From: Mesorhizobium sp. SARCC-RB16n
Lineage (GTDB): Bacteria > Pseudomonadota > Alphaproteobacteria > Rhizobiales > Rhizobiaceae
Direction: 5' to 3'
Length of the DNA: 40,407 nucleotides
NCBI RefSeq assembly: GCF_008520305.1
Contig: NZ_ML703255.1
Location: forward strand, 1-40,407
Positions 1 through 8,890 of the stretch are shown here, in pieces. Under the pieces are notes generated by a model. That model made no database searches. It saw only the letters and a program-made list of their open reading frames with translations, and was not told the origin of the DNA. Positions within the stretch are counted from its first letter, which is position 1. Each line of letters begins with the position of its first letter. Made by a program: the position numbers and the translations under genes.

Positions 1-114
1 CCTGTTTAGTGAACGAGTATCTTGTCCAGGACCCGCGTGTCCGCTCATTCTTTGGACGATCAAAGAACTCGTCAGGGACGTTTTGTTCGACGATCTGACC
101 GCACTCCCAGAAAT

Positions 115-640
115 TCACCCTCTCGGCCACCTTTCGGCAAATTCCATTTCATGCGTGTGCCGCCTCGCTTTTGTTAGACCTGCTTGGCAGCGCGGGCGCA
201 ATGCCGGACTTGAGCACCATTCGATCATGAAGAGGGACCGCTCGATGCGACCGAGTTCTCGCAGCGCCCTGGCGAGTTGGCTCTCCTTTGGCGATGCCGA
301 GAGCTTCTTCAGGATGGTCGACGGCACGACTGATCGCGTCGTGATCGATACTGCCAGGTGAAGCAGATCGTCCCAGTGGTCGAGAACGAGCGTGCTGCGT
401 TTGAGAAGGGCGACGCATACCCGGCACTGTCGAACCACAGTGGAGCACCGATGAACCGGTTACGCAATCTCAAAGATCGGAAGTTCCACACGCTTGCTGA
501 TCAAGGCGAACAATCCGAAGACGTGATCGCTGACGCCGTCGGTGTAGGTGAAGTGCTTGCCGGTGGCATGAGCGACGGCCGCCGCCATGCGATTGAACGC
601 TTGTTCCATGAGATGGGACTCAAGGGGGCGTGACTGCAAC
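115..640 (-). pseudogene. Tn3-family transposase remnant (C-terminal part)
   Basis: The minus strand from about 438 to 115 reads a stretch typical of the Tn3 transposase C-terminus, including LVLDHWDDLLHLAVSI and ALRELGRIERSLFMIEW, then RCQAGL. Further upstream on the same strand (about 561-499) the reading KHFTYTDGVSDHVFGLFALI matches the 'YTD..G.(S/T)DHVFGL' block that precedes it in the family. The roughly 100 bases between these two blocks do not read as Tn3 on the minus strand; instead the plus strand (400-501) gives the missing Tn3-like pieces FEKGDAYPALSNHSGAPMN and RLRNLKDRKFHT. No complete frame survives, the catalytic N-terminal part is absent and no terminal inverted repeat was recognised. 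It is a dead fragment. Confidence 0.75.
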
Positions 641-711
641 GAGCCCCGGCAACCTGCCAGGGCTCGGCGGATCGTGGACCGAGGGAAGATCCAGCCGTCC
701 GCTGACCGCCG

Positions 712-1224
712 CTATGCGGCCTCGGCCGCTATATTGACAGCGGATTCGGCAAGCTCGGTGAGCGCAACGTCCGTTTCCTTTTCCTCGCCCAATGTCTGGT
801 CGAGCAGGTTGACTGCCTCGGTCAAGCCGAGTTCGGAAGCCCACGTCCGGAGCGTGCCATAGCGTGAGATTTCATAATGCTCGACGGCTTGGGCGGCGGC
901 CAGCAGGCCGGCGTCAAGCGAGGGGGAGCCCTTGTACTCCTCCATGATCTCGGCGCCTTCTTCGGTGATGCCCATGATGGCGGCGCAGGTCTTGCCGACG
1001 GGCTTCTTGTCGATCACCTCGAACACTTCCTCGAGCCGCGCGACGTGCTCCTCGGTCTGGACGCGATGCTTCTCGAAGGCCGCTTTCAGGTCACCGCTCT
1101 GCGCGGCCTTTGCCATCTTGGGCAACGTGACGAGAATCTTCTTCTCGGCGAAATAGATGTCTTTCAGCGTTTCGTAGAAAAGTTCGTTGAGGCCTTTCTT
1201 CGAGGCCGCCCTCGTCGTCGCCAT
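712..1224 (-). CDS. DUF892 ferritin-like protein (YciE/YciF family)
   Basis: A 170-residue, mostly helical protein of the DUF892 ferritin-like family, whose members form four-helix bundles and are usually stress-induced. Visible family marks are LNELFYETLKDIYFAEKKIL near the N-terminus, the HRVQTEEHVARLEEVF helix, and AVEHYEISRYGTLRTWA followed by LLDQTLGEEKETD, which carry the Glu and His residues expected of a di-iron site. The start at 1224 (MATTRAAS) is chosen because AGGAGA lies about 8 bases upstream; the frame stays open further upstream but without family similarity. The gene stands alone between two remnants. Iron binding or oxidation is inferred from the fold, not shown. Confidence 0.9.
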   Translation of the reverse strand: MATTRAASKKGLNELFYETLKDIYFAEKKILVTLPKMAKAAQSGDLKAAFEKHRVQTEEHVARLEEVFEVIDKKPVGKTCAAIMGITEEGAEIMEEYKGSPSLDAGLLAAAQAVEHYEISRYGTLRTWASELGLTEAVNLLDQTLGEEKETDVALTELAESAVNIAAEAA

Positions 1225-1323
1225 GTGCGCATCTCCTGTTGGGGTCGTATCATTCTCAACACGGTCGCCCGCAAGTTGTTCCGAGCAGATTTTTGGCCGG
1301 CGAGGGCCGTGAACGATCATTTG

Positions 1324-1815
1324 TTATTGACGAGGTCCGCTGGCGCTTCGACTAGGCCCAGAATTGCAGAATTTCGTCCACCGGAGCGACTCGACATGGT
1401 GGAATATCTTTTGGTGAAGAGCCACGATGCTGTCATAGGCTTGGTCGGAGGTGCTGCAGATCGCATCCTCGGCCAGCACCGTCCGAAAGCCGAAATCGAT
1501 GGCTCCAAGCAGGGTCTCCAGAACGCACGTGTCGGCCTCGCCTCCACTGACGACAATGGTGTCGACATCCCCCGCGGTGAGCGCGCGTTTTAACCTGCCT
1601 CCGAACCAGGGCGAATAGACCGGTTTGTCGAACTTTCGGGCCGGCGGAATGGAATCCTTCAGCTCCGGCGCCAGCTCGATGACGTCCGTCCCCGCTTTAT
1701 TCGAGTATTATCTCTGCCCAGTGTTCATAATACCCGCGCCACTGGCCATGCCCGTCTCCTGCCCGTAGCGCCGGAATGAAGCGGGTGAAGATGGTTCGCC
1801 CCGGCCGCCTCAAAA
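1324..1815 (-). pseudogene. Isochorismatase-family cysteine hydrolase, frameshifted and lacking its N-terminus
   Basis: Reading the minus strand and changing frame gives a continuous cysteine-hydrolase C-terminal half: TIFTRFIPALRAGDGHGQW and YYEHWAEIILE (about 1790-1697), then after a frame change KAGTDVIELAPELKDSIPPA and VYSPWFGGRL, then TIVVSGGEADTCVLETLLGA with the nucleophile-type cysteine, and IDFGFRTVLAEDAICSTSDQ, ending at a TAA at 1326-1324. The break near 1697 (a stop straight after ILE) is a small indel. A second frame change lies near 1800, where AFEAAGA in another frame runs into the sequence. The N-terminal half carrying the catalytic Asp is missing; a DUF3072 gene on the other strand starts just beyond. 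Confidence 0.8.
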
Positions 1816-1880
1816 GCCAAGTTCGATGAGGAACAAAACGGGATCAAAGGGGTTTCCCCCTGCGACGACAGGAGATTGCC

Positions 1881-2096
1881 ATGGAAGACCCACGCGCGAA
1901 AACCGATGCCTCGGCCAACGTAGACAAAGACCCTGACGAATGGGTGAGCGGTGACGACCCGATGACTCCGTCCCAAGCATCCTATCTGAAAACGCTGTGT
2001 GAGCAGGCGGACGATCAGGAAAACTTTGCAGAGAACCTCAGTAAGGCAGAGGCTTCCAAGCGCATCGACGCGTTAAGGGCAAAGCTGAAACTTTAG
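1881..2096 (+). CDS. DUF3072 domain protein
   Basis: A 71-residue acidic protein whose C-terminal half, MTPSQASYLKTLCEQA followed by LSKAEASKRIDALRAK, is the DUF3072 signature. Function is unknown; members are small, soluble and common in rhizobia and actinobacteria. The start is well defined by AGGAGA seven bases before the ATG. It is monocistronic, running away from the isochorismatase pseudogene on the opposite strand, so the region 1815-1880 should hold its promoter. Confidence 0.88.
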   Translation: MEDPRAKTDASANVDKDPDEWVSGDDPMTPSQASYLKTLCEQADDQENFAENLSKAEASKRIDALRAKLKL

Positions 2097-2175
2097 GGCA
2101 CCTGCGCAATGCACTGTCTACCCCGCACTGACCTGCCGTATCGTCGGTCCCGTGTTTCTGACGGGAAGGCCTGAC

Positions 2176-2862
2176 TTACGGTCGGGCGAGCGGAGAAGAC
2201 GCAATCTGTCCCCGAGCGATGTTCCAGGCGGATTCGACGTGCTGCCTTGCCGCGACTTCCGCTTCGTCAGGCTTGCGCGATCGGATGGCATCCATGATTT
2301 TATTCATTTCGGCGATCGCCGGCTCGCGCCTATTTGCGGAGGCGATCGTCATTGACCGCAGTTGATTGATTCGCACATTCAGTCCGCTCACGATCTCCCA
2401 GGCGACGCGCTTGTCCGCCGCCTCGAATAGCGCTTCGTAGAATTTCGTTGTCGCCCGCATCACCGCCGGGGGCTTGCCTGACGCCCACGCCTCGAACAGA
2501 TCGGCCAGGGCATGCTCTAACGTGGCCAGTTGCTCGTCGGTAGCCGACAGAGCGCAGGCGCGCGCGGCGATACCTTCGAGCAGCGCCCGGAGTTCATAGA
2601 TCTCGTCGGTGCGGCCGAGATCGGGCTTTGCCACTGCCGGCCCATGGCCCGGTATCATCTGCACCAGGCCCTCGGCCTCCAACTGGCGCAAAACTTCGCG
2701 CACGACAGAGCGGCTGACGCCGAGCTGATCGCAAAGCGGCCGCTCGACTAGCCTTTCGCCCGGCTGGAAATGGAAATCCATGATCGCCTCTCGCATGCGC
2801 TCCAGTGCCAGTGTTCTCAAGGTCTTGGCGCTGCGGTCGATGCGAAGCGTGTCGTCCGACAT
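2176..2862 (-). CDS. GntR-family transcriptional regulator, FCD (FadR-like) subfamily
   Basis: A 228-residue one-component regulator. Residues about 10-75 form the winged-helix DNA-binding domain (ERMREAIMDFHFQPGERLVE, LGVSRSVVREVLRQLEAEGL). Residues about 85-210 form the helical FCD ligand-binding domain, with the typical ELRALLEGIAARACA opening and the HVESAW histidine at the end. FCD regulators usually repress catabolic or uptake genes for organic acids or sugars until a metabolite binds. It is divergent from an ABC-transporter ATPase remnant starting at about 2877, so it probably once controlled that transporter, which is now gone; its current target is unknown. Confidence 0.92.
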   Translation of the reverse strand: MSDDTLRIDRSAKTLRTLALERMREAIMDFHFQPGERLVERPLCDQLGVSRSVVREVLRQLEAEGLVQMIPGHGPAVAKPDLGRTDEIYELRALLEGIAARACALSATDEQLATLEHALADLFEAWASGKPPAVMRATTKFYEALFEAADKRVAWEIVSGLNVRINQLRSMTIASANRREPAIAEMNKIMDAIRSRKPDEAEVAARQHVESAWNIARGQIASSPLARP

Positions 2863-2876
2863 GTGAGGTCTCCTGC

Positions 2877-3260
2877 CTCGCCTTCATTGGCAACTCGAAT
2901 TTCTTGGTCGCCGAGCATCTGGAGACCGTCAATGGCGCTTCCACCGTGCGCCTGGCCGACGGTTCGGTCGTGACCGGCGTGAAGACGACACAGGCCTTCG
3001 ATCGCGGCCAGAAGACCCGCCTGATGGTGCGCCCCGAAGCCTTCCGGCTTACGCCCGGACCGGCATGCGCCGCGCTCGCCGTCGAGATCATCGATACCGC
3101 CTTCTTCGGTGACCGCAAGCGCGTCGTGGCGCGAACCGCCGGCGGCGACGAAATCGATGTCAGGCCAACGTCGGATGCGGCCGAACCGGAAGGCATCAAT
3201 GCAGCCTCGCGAAGGCAGGTCTTCTTCGATCCCGCCTCTGCTTTCCTGTTTCCGGCCTGA
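2877..3260 (+). pseudogene. C-terminal remnant of a carbohydrate ABC transporter ATP-binding protein
   Basis: The plus frame from about 2877 begins abruptly with FIGNSNFLVAEHLETVNGAS and continues VRLADGSVV, RLMVRPEAFRL and EIIDTAFFGDRKRVVART. This is the TOBE-type C-terminal domain found after the nucleotide-binding domain in UgpC/PotA-type ATPases. Walker A, signature and Walker B motifs are all missing, and no family-like start exists: the frame upstream overlaps the first codons of the divergent GntR gene. It ends at a normal TGA. This is the tail left by a deletion that removed about two thirds of the gene. Confidence 0.8.
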
Positions 3261-3577
3261 AGGCTCCGACCGGCGATCATGTCCGGCCCGGGCCAAGTCT
3301 AAGCAAGTACGGCGGCAAGTCGCTAAGCTCGTGAAAACAATGGTCCCGATCTTTTCCGTTCGTCAGACCATACGGGATCGTACAAAAGTGCCCTCTGCCC
3401 AAAACATGTGGGCTCATTATGGCTTGGCGAAGTGGATGTACAAATTCGCTGAAGCTTTTCACCCAAATCGGCTTCAGGGCGGGATTCACTTCGGCGGTTA
3501 GCCGAGCTTTCGATCAGCCGGAGCGTCGCCGGCAAGATTTCTACACTCCGCCTCGGAGGCTTTCGTCGTTGTCCAAC
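3261..3577. other. Intergenic stretch without a recognised gene
   Basis: About 320 bases between the ABC ATPase remnant and the 3' end of the Cache-PAS kinase. Short frames exist on both strands but none has a ribosome-binding site, a family-like sequence or coding-like composition. No inverted repeat strong enough to be a terminator was noticed. Confidence 0.5.
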
Positions 3578-5629
3578 TCAGGATTGACTCTGGGACGCGG
3601 AATTCACTCGCATGGTGCAGACCAGTCCCGATTTCTGGAACTTCAGAGTGACGCGTCCTGACGTGCCGGACGCAAACACGCGCTCGAGGAGCTGCGTGCC
3701 GAAGCCTTTTCGCTCGATCGGTTCAACAGGTGGACCTCCGCGTTCGCGCCATTCCAGATTGAGCCAGCGATGCTGTTTTTGACCGAGAAGCTTCCACTGA
3801 ATCGACACCGTGCCTGTTTCGTTCGACAGTGCTCCGTACTTTAGCGCATTCGTCGTAAGCTCATGAAAGGCCAGAGCGGCTGAAAGAGCGACGTTCGGTG
3901 GAAGCCACACAGACTCGCCGCTAATCTTGAAGCGGTCGATCGGTGCGTGTGAGCTAACTGATGTGGCAATCAGATCCTTGACGTCGGCGCCACTCCAGTT
4001 CTGCTGGATAAGCAGGTCGTTGGCCTTGGCCAGCGAGACGAGACGGCTGGAGAGGGTGCGTCCAGCTTCGGGCAAACTTGTGGCGTTGCGCAGTGTCTGG
4101 GACGCAATGGACTGAACCACGGCAAGGATATTCTTCACGCGATGGTTCAGCTCATTGGTCAACAATGTGAGCTGCTCCTCGCCGCGTTTGCGGTCCGTGA
4201 TGTCGAGACTGATTTGTACGGCGCCGATAATGCTGCCGGCCGGGTTGCGAATTGGACGTGCGCTGGAAAGTAGAAAGCGCTCGACACCTGACGGCAGCGT
4301 GTAGGCGAACTCTTCATGATCCGTCAGCTGCCCGCGCATGGCGCGGCTCAGGGGGCGGTCCTCGCGGCTCACTATGTGGCCGTCCTTGACGGCCACGGTG
4401 TCGATGACGAGCTCGGGCCTGCCGAAGGACTTGTGGGCATCCGTCGGCAGGCCCATGAGTTCGGCCGCGAAGCGGTTGCGGATCACCTGAAGAGCTTTCG
4501 GATCGTATGTAAACCAGACCGCCGCCGGCGCTGTCTCCAACACCGCCTCCAGCTCGTAGCGCCGTTCGGCGATCGCACGCTCTGCGTCCACCATCGCCTG
4601 GGCAATGGCGGAAAACTCCATAACCGAAGTCGACAGGGGTTCGACGCCGCGGCCATGACCGAGCGCCTCGGCCCGTGTCGCCAGATCAGCGGTGGCCTGG
4701 GTAAATCTCTTGCCGACGAAATATCCGAGAGCAACGGAAACTAGAAGCGACAGGAGACCTATCCCGCAAATCGCGGCAAGCGAGCGCCAAAGCGGCGCCT
4801 GCGCAGCTGAAAGAGGGACGTTTGCGGTGTAGAACCAGTCAGAGTACGGGGATCTGTAGTAGCCTGCCAGCAGCGTCAGCCCTTCGAAGTTGCGGGACGT
4901 AAACGAGCCGGAGCGCCCAACTATCTTTTCCACGTACTCCGCCAATCCGCGCTTTCCGGTCCATTCGTCGTGCAACTTGGAACGTGCCACGTAGTTTCCG
5001 TCGCGATCCCCGACGCCCACGATCCATCCTTCCGGTACGGCCGGCATCAAAACATCGCGGATCCGGGCAGTCGGTACAGAAAGCGAAAGAAGCAGGTCCT
5101 CCCCCTTCGGGGCGGGCACCCGAATGGCGACAGCAACCCGGTATTCGCTTGACCCTTTGCCGGTGAAGACATCGCTGACGAAAACACCGGAACGGTTGAG
5201 TTTCTCGCGGTCAACAACAGCCATCGGTTCGACGGACGGCAAAGCGGCGCCGTAGCCGATTTCGGTGTTCACCAGCTGATTGCGGCCAAGATCGCGCAGG
5301 ACAATGATCCGATCCGTCCCTTGGACAAGATTAAGAGCCTCGCGGTGGAAGGCTTGCAGATCGCCATTGGCGAGCGCGGCAGACTTGGAAAGGCCGTCGA
5401 GGATGGTTTGGAGATTTGCAAGCTCGCCTTCTACAACGAGCGACACCTGTCGAGCCGTTTGCACGGCATCCTGTTCAAAACGATATCGTTCATGCAGGGC
5501 ATATTGGCCCAGCAAATAGCCGGCAAACAGCCAGACCGGGACTACGGCGGCGGCGATCAAACCAAGCAGGTGCGATCGAACTGATCGACGAGGCAAGTCC
5601 ATATCCCGTGCCGCCTCAGGAATGCTCAA
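3578..5629 (-). CDS. HWE-family sensor histidine kinase with periplasmic Cache-like sensor and PAS domain
   Basis: A 683-residue membrane sensor kinase. A first membrane helix (about 18-41) is followed by an extracytoplasmic region of about 230 residues resembling dCache sensors, a second helix (about 284-309, LAAICGIGLLSLLVSVALGY), a linker, a PAS domain (about 355-480, ending VQISLDITDRKRGEEQ), and the kinase. The phosphoacceptor box reads LLTNELNHRVKNILAVVQ, with His at about 496, the N-box FHELTTNALKYG, and the end GFGTQLLERVFA: this is HisKA_2/HWE type, as in rhizobial general-stress and light kinases. No response regulator is adjacent. A later Met at 5602 is an alternative start; neither start has a clear ribosome-binding site. 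The ligand is unknown. Confidence 0.92.
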   Translation of the reverse strand: MSIPEAARDMDLPRRSVRSHLLGLIAAAVVPVWLFAGYLLGQYALHERYRFEQDAVQTARQVSLVVEGELANLQTILDGLSKSAALANGDLQAFHREALNLVQGTDRIIVLRDLGRNQLVNTEIGYGAALPSVEPMAVVDREKLNRSGVFVSDVFTGKGSSEYRVAVAIRVPAPKGEDLLLSLSVPTARIRDVLMPAVPEGWIVGVGDRDGNYVARSKLHDEWTGKRGLAEYVEKIVGRSGSFTSRNFEGLTLLAGYYRSPYSDWFYTANVPLSAAQAPLWRSLAAICGIGLLSLLVSVALGYFVGKRFTQATADLATRAEALGHGRGVEPLSTSVMEFSAIAQAMVDAERAIAERRYELEAVLETAPAAVWFTYDPKALQVIRNRFAAELMGLPTDAHKSFGRPELVIDTVAVKDGHIVSREDRPLSRAMRGQLTDHEEFAYTLPSGVERFLLSSARPIRNPAGSIIGAVQISLDITDRKRGEEQLTLLTNELNHRVKNILAVVQSIASQTLRNATSLPEAGRTLSSRLVSLAKANDLLIQQNWSGADVKDLIATSVSSHAPIDRFKISGESVWLPPNVALSAALAFHELTTNALKYGALSNETGTVSIQWKLLGQKQHRWLNLEWRERGGPPVEPIERKGFGTQLLERVFASGTSGRVTLKFQKSGLVCTMRVNSASQSQS

Positions 5630-5903
5630 CCATAGTCAGCGGGCCAGGAACAGCAAGCGTTAGTTCGAGCGAATATAGTGCCGTTGCACCTTGTTGACCT
5701 CGTTGGCGAAGCGGGCGCTGCCGGCTCGTTTGCCCTTTTGCACGGGACCATCGCGGTCCAGCCCGGAACCGGTCCGCCTTTGCTCTTCGTTTCGGAAAGC
5801 CCGGATTGCGGTAGTCGAGTTGTCGCTGCCGAACCAGGCCGGAAGGAAGGGCGGTGCCGTTGATCAGGCGCTGACACATTGCCCGGTGTAGGACCCGGGT
5901 TCT

Positions 5904-6937
5904 TCATCGCGAGAGCGCGACGTTGGGCACTTCAGCTACGATCCTTACCCCTTGATCGGACCACTCGCGGCGTAGTGAACCCTGAAGCTGTCGCCGGATC
6001 GTAGCTTCGGTCATAGCGTCCCAAATCCTTTGCGCCGAGCCGTCAGTGGGGGTGGTCCCCCGGTCTCCTCCCAAACGAGGACGAAGCCACCGTTTTGCGG
6101 GCTGAGCTGCCAACTGATTTGTACCTGACCCGTCTCTTTTGAGAGCGAGCCGTGGGAAGCCGCATTGACTGCCAGTTCGTGAATGAACAGCGCCAATGGC
6201 TGAACAGAATGTGCTGCCAGCAGGACTTCGGGACCGGCCAGCAGAGCGCGAGCCGCTCCATATGGCTCAATCTGAGATGAGATTGTTTCCCGCAATGGAA
6301 TCTCGTGCCAGGCCCGCTTTGACAATAAGCCATGCGCCCGAGCCAGGACCTGTATGCGCCTCTGGACAGAGGCGGCATATAGCGCGGCATCGTCAGAGAT
6401 CGTCAATCGTACGATGCTGTCGACAAGCGCAAGTACATTGTTGGCCCGATGGTCCACCTCCAGAAGCAGCCTATGCTCTGACGCTTCCAGGCTCTCGATC
6501 CTGCGATAATCCGTGCGATCAATCTGCGAGGCGAAATGGTAAACCAGACGGCCATCGTCGTCGTGGATTGGACTGAGGTGCAGCTGATTCCAGAACGCCG
6601 ATCCGTCCTTTCGGTAGTTTAGCAACTCGACATTGACCGCACGGTCCTCCCGCAATCCTGCTCGGATTTCGGCGATCGCCGCAGGGGCGGTCGCGGCGCC
6701 TTGAAGAAACCGGCAGTTCCGTCCGAGAACTTCATTTGCCTCGTAGCCCGTGAGGTTCAGAAAAGCTTGGTTCGCTAGCACGATCGGAAAATCTTTCTGC
6801 GTGGCGTCAGTCACCACCATTGGCATTCGGGTTCGTTGGAAGGCTATGGCAGCTAATTCCTTGAGATCAGGCATAGCACGATCGGTGACGGCGGCCGGGG
6901 TATCACCGTGGAGACCGGATGTGCCTTCGTTGTCCAT
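5904..6937 (-). pseudogene. LOV-domain HWE histidine kinase with a frameshift near the C-terminus
   Basis: From ATG 6937 (AGGA 9 bases upstream) the frame encodes a LOV blue-light sensor: IVLANQAFLNLTGY and GRNCRFLQG, with the flavin-adduct cysteine at residue 75, then NVELLNYRKDGSAFWNQLHL. An HWE kinase follows, with His at about 163 in EVDHRANNVLALVDSIVRL and the N-box FIHELAVNAASHGSLS. Just after the GFGT of the last ATP-lid motif the frame ends at 6011. The next frame continues in a family-like way (MTEATIRRQLQGSLRREW ... VRIVAEVP) to a stop at 5904, so one base seems to be missing near 6014. The product would lose only the last strands and might still fold. The usual Lys after the H-box Arg is replaced by Asn. 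Confidence 0.85.
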
Positions 6938-7124
6938 CGATGGTTTCCTGAGCTGAGATAAGCCGAGGAACAACGTCGATGAGACTAAAACGTTTCCCTT
7001 CGAGATATTCAGTATACGTCCGCCTCCAATCATAGCCAAATACCTCGATGTGGTCCCGTCCGGGAGACACCCCAACCAGCAATAGCAATTCGAATGCACC
7101 AATCAAACGGTTGTGAGCAGGCAT
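6903..7124 (-). CDS. Possible small ORF overlapping the LOV kinase start
   Basis: A 73-residue frame starting MPAHNRLIGAFELLLLVGVS, with GGAG about 9 bases before the ATG, runs 35 bases into the LOV kinase gene. It contains charged and aromatic residues in a protein-like mix but no family that I recognise. It may be spurious or a translational leader for the kinase. Confidence 0.25.
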   Translation of the reverse strand: MPAHNRLIGAFELLLLVGVSPGRDHIEVFGYDWRRTYTEYLEGKRFSLIDVVPRLISAQETIDGQRRHIRSPR

Positions 7125-7234
7125 GGCGACTTCTCCGAAGCCGGCCTTCTGCGCGCAGCGAGGAACTATAAATGGAGCTGCAGGTTTGGCTGAGATGCGG
7201 ACATCGGTCCGACCATCCGTTAAAGGAGAGCAAG

Positions 7235-7756
7235 ATGAAGAGAGCGATAAAAGCAACGGCAATCGCCGGGCTCCTGGTCATATGCGCATTGCCAGCAGTG
7301 GCCCAGTCAAGCGGTACGCCGGTGCCCGCAATCAAGGCACAGGATCATAGCCCCGAACGGCCGTCCGACAGCACAGGACAGTCCCAGGATTCGATGAGGG
7401 CAATGATGCGCCAGATGATGAACGAGATGATGCAGGAAAGGTCGCACGCAGATGGGTCCCAAGCCGAACGTGACGGTGGCGACCGCGGGGGCCGGGACTA
7501 CAGAATGGGCCCGCGTGACCGAGACCGGATGGTCGAAGATCGCAGCCGCATTGGACCCAGAATGATGCATGGCGCAGCGATGCGAATGATGTTTGCTATC
7601 GTGGATGCCAATGGCGATGGATCGGTCTCACAGAGCGAAATCGAGGACTTTGTAGATCGCATTTTCAATGCAATAGACGAAAACGGTGACGGCCGCGTCG
7701 ACATGGAGGAAATCCAAACCTTCTTCCATGGACCCGGCAATCGGGAGGCGGATTAA
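7235..7756 (+). CDS. Secreted EF-hand calcium-binding protein
   Basis: A 173-residue exported protein. An N-terminal signal peptide ([20 protein letters not shown], cleavage probably after AVAQ at residue 24) is followed by a Met-rich segment ([16 protein letters not shown]) and an Arg/Asp/Gly-rich linker. Two EF-hand loops follow: [12 protein letters not shown] at 124-135 and [12 protein letters not shown] at 148-159, both with full calcium-ligand patterns and separated by a short helix. The start is set by AAAGGAGAG just upstream of the ATG. It is likely a periplasmic Ca2+-binding protein; the Met-rich stretch could also bind copper, which is a guess. It is divergent from the LOV kinase. 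Confidence 0.88.
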   Translation: MKRAIKATAIAGLLVICALPAVAQSSGTPVPAIKAQDHSPERPSDSTGQSQDSMRAMMRQMMNEMMQERSHADGSQAERDGGDRGGRDYRMGPRDRDRMVEDRSRIGPRMMHGAAMRMMFAIVDANGDGSVSQSEIEDFVDRIFNAIDENGDGRVDMEEIQTFFHGPGNREAD

Positions 7757-8016
7757 TCTTGGGCGCTGGCCGGTTGCCAGCGGTCAGCCAAGCCTCACGC
7801 CGGAACAGGGAGGTGAACAGGGAGGTTGGCCATGCAGGCCGGGCTTGCGGTGCGTAAGTGTAAACAAAAGATAGCCCGCCCTAGTTAGCGCCCTTTTCGA
7901 TCCGCCCGCAAGGAATCCGCAGGTGAGTGCGGCTCCAATCTCGGCGGTTGCGCGCTAGCACCGGCCGAACGAACATCGCGCCCGCTCCAGCCGTTGAGAG
8001 ATTTTGGGGAACGAGC

Positions 8017-8310
8017 ATGCAACTGGTCCAGATACTCCTTCCTCGCACCGACAACGCGGGAAAGCCCTTCGCCAGGGAAGATTTCGACCGTGTAAAGGAC
8101 GAGCTCGCGCTTCGCTTCGACGGAGTCACGGCGTATTTGCGGACGCCCGCGGAAGGAGTCTGGAGGCAGGGCGAGGACGAGATCGTCATCTTTGAGGTTA
8201 TGACGGAAGAAGTTGATCTGCCCGAGTGGCGAAGACGACGTTCGGAGTTGGAGCGGCGATTCCGTCAGGACCAGGTTGTCATCCGCTATCTACCCATGGC
8301 TTTGGTCTAG
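8017..8310 (+). CDS. Conserved hypothetical protein, 97 residues
   Basis: Starting MQLVQILLPRTDNAGKPF with GGGGAA upstream, the protein has an alternating strand-helix pattern (VKDELALRFDGVTAYLRTPA, EDEIVIFEVM, then a charged helix ELERRFRQDQ and VVIRYLPM). No signal peptide or membrane segment is seen. It reads like a small ferredoxin-fold cytosolic protein, but I do not recognise a named family. The upstream 260 bases (7757-8016) hold no other gene. Confidence 0.7.
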   Translation: MQLVQILLPRTDNAGKPFAREDFDRVKDELALRFDGVTAYLRTPAEGVWRQGEDEIVIFEVMTEEVDLPEWRRRRSELERRFRQDQVVIRYLPMALV

Positions 8311-8504
8311 CTTCGATTCCTCGGTCTGCGGAAAGGGTGCGGATGCCCCGCGATAGACGAGCCGACGACGCTAGGGGCGATTCCTCGGTCAGGTCTGGGG
8401 TACATTGCAAGGCAGCTGCACCAGATGACCAGGCCGACGACCGGCTGTTTCAGCGCGCCGCCGGCCCGAAAAGGCAGAGCGTTATCCACGAGCGCGGATC
8501 GTAG

Positions 8505-8890
8505 TCGGTGTCGGCAATGCGCCTTGGTCCGGCCGCCGTCTCTCCGGGAGTTTCCACCCTATAGACCGGCCAAGCCCGTCATAGAAGGAGCGGGTAAAAT
8601 CCTCGCCCGCCCCATTGGGCAGCGGTGTGTACTTGACCAGCGCCTGTGTCGCCGGATTGCCTTCATTCTCGAAGCGCATCTTGGCATAGGCGCCCGTCAC
8701 GCTCAGCGAGGCCTGGTAGGGCCGGCAGAAGGGATCTAGGTGAACGTCTTCACGATGCCGTTGACGTCGGTCTTCGGCGCGGGAAGGCCACACTGGATGC
8801 CAGAAGCGTTTACAGCCACCGTCTTGCTTTCGATCCGGATTGCAACACACTCGATGATGAAGACCAGCATTGATCATCTGCCGGAGAAGA
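8505..8890 (-). pseudogene. Unidentified decayed coding region
   Basis: Two minus-strand frames join into one protein-like text: KTVAVNASGIQCGLPAPKTD and VNGIVKTFT (about 8835-8740), then after a one-base shift LDPFCRPYQASLSVTGAY, FENEGNPATQALVKYTPLP and DFTRSFYDGLGRSIGWKLPE (to about 8540). No start or ribosome-binding site is visible and the 5' part cannot be traced. The family is not recognised; the break suggests a pseudogene of a longer protein. Confidence 0.4.

Noticed and set aside
877-1593. Long plus-strand frame of 238 codons across the DUF892 gene and the isochorismatase remnant
   Set aside because: It is the mirror of two recognisable minus-strand genes and shows no family similarity of its own.
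5626-5907. Small minus-strand frames between the two kinases
   Set aside because: No ribosome-binding site or recognisable sequence; they are Arg/Pro-rich as expected for chance frames in GC-rich DNA.
8540-8580. Possible RHS/YD-repeat motif (YDGLGR) on the minus strand
   Set aside because: A single six-residue match without neighbouring repeats; more likely chance within an unidentified decayed gene.
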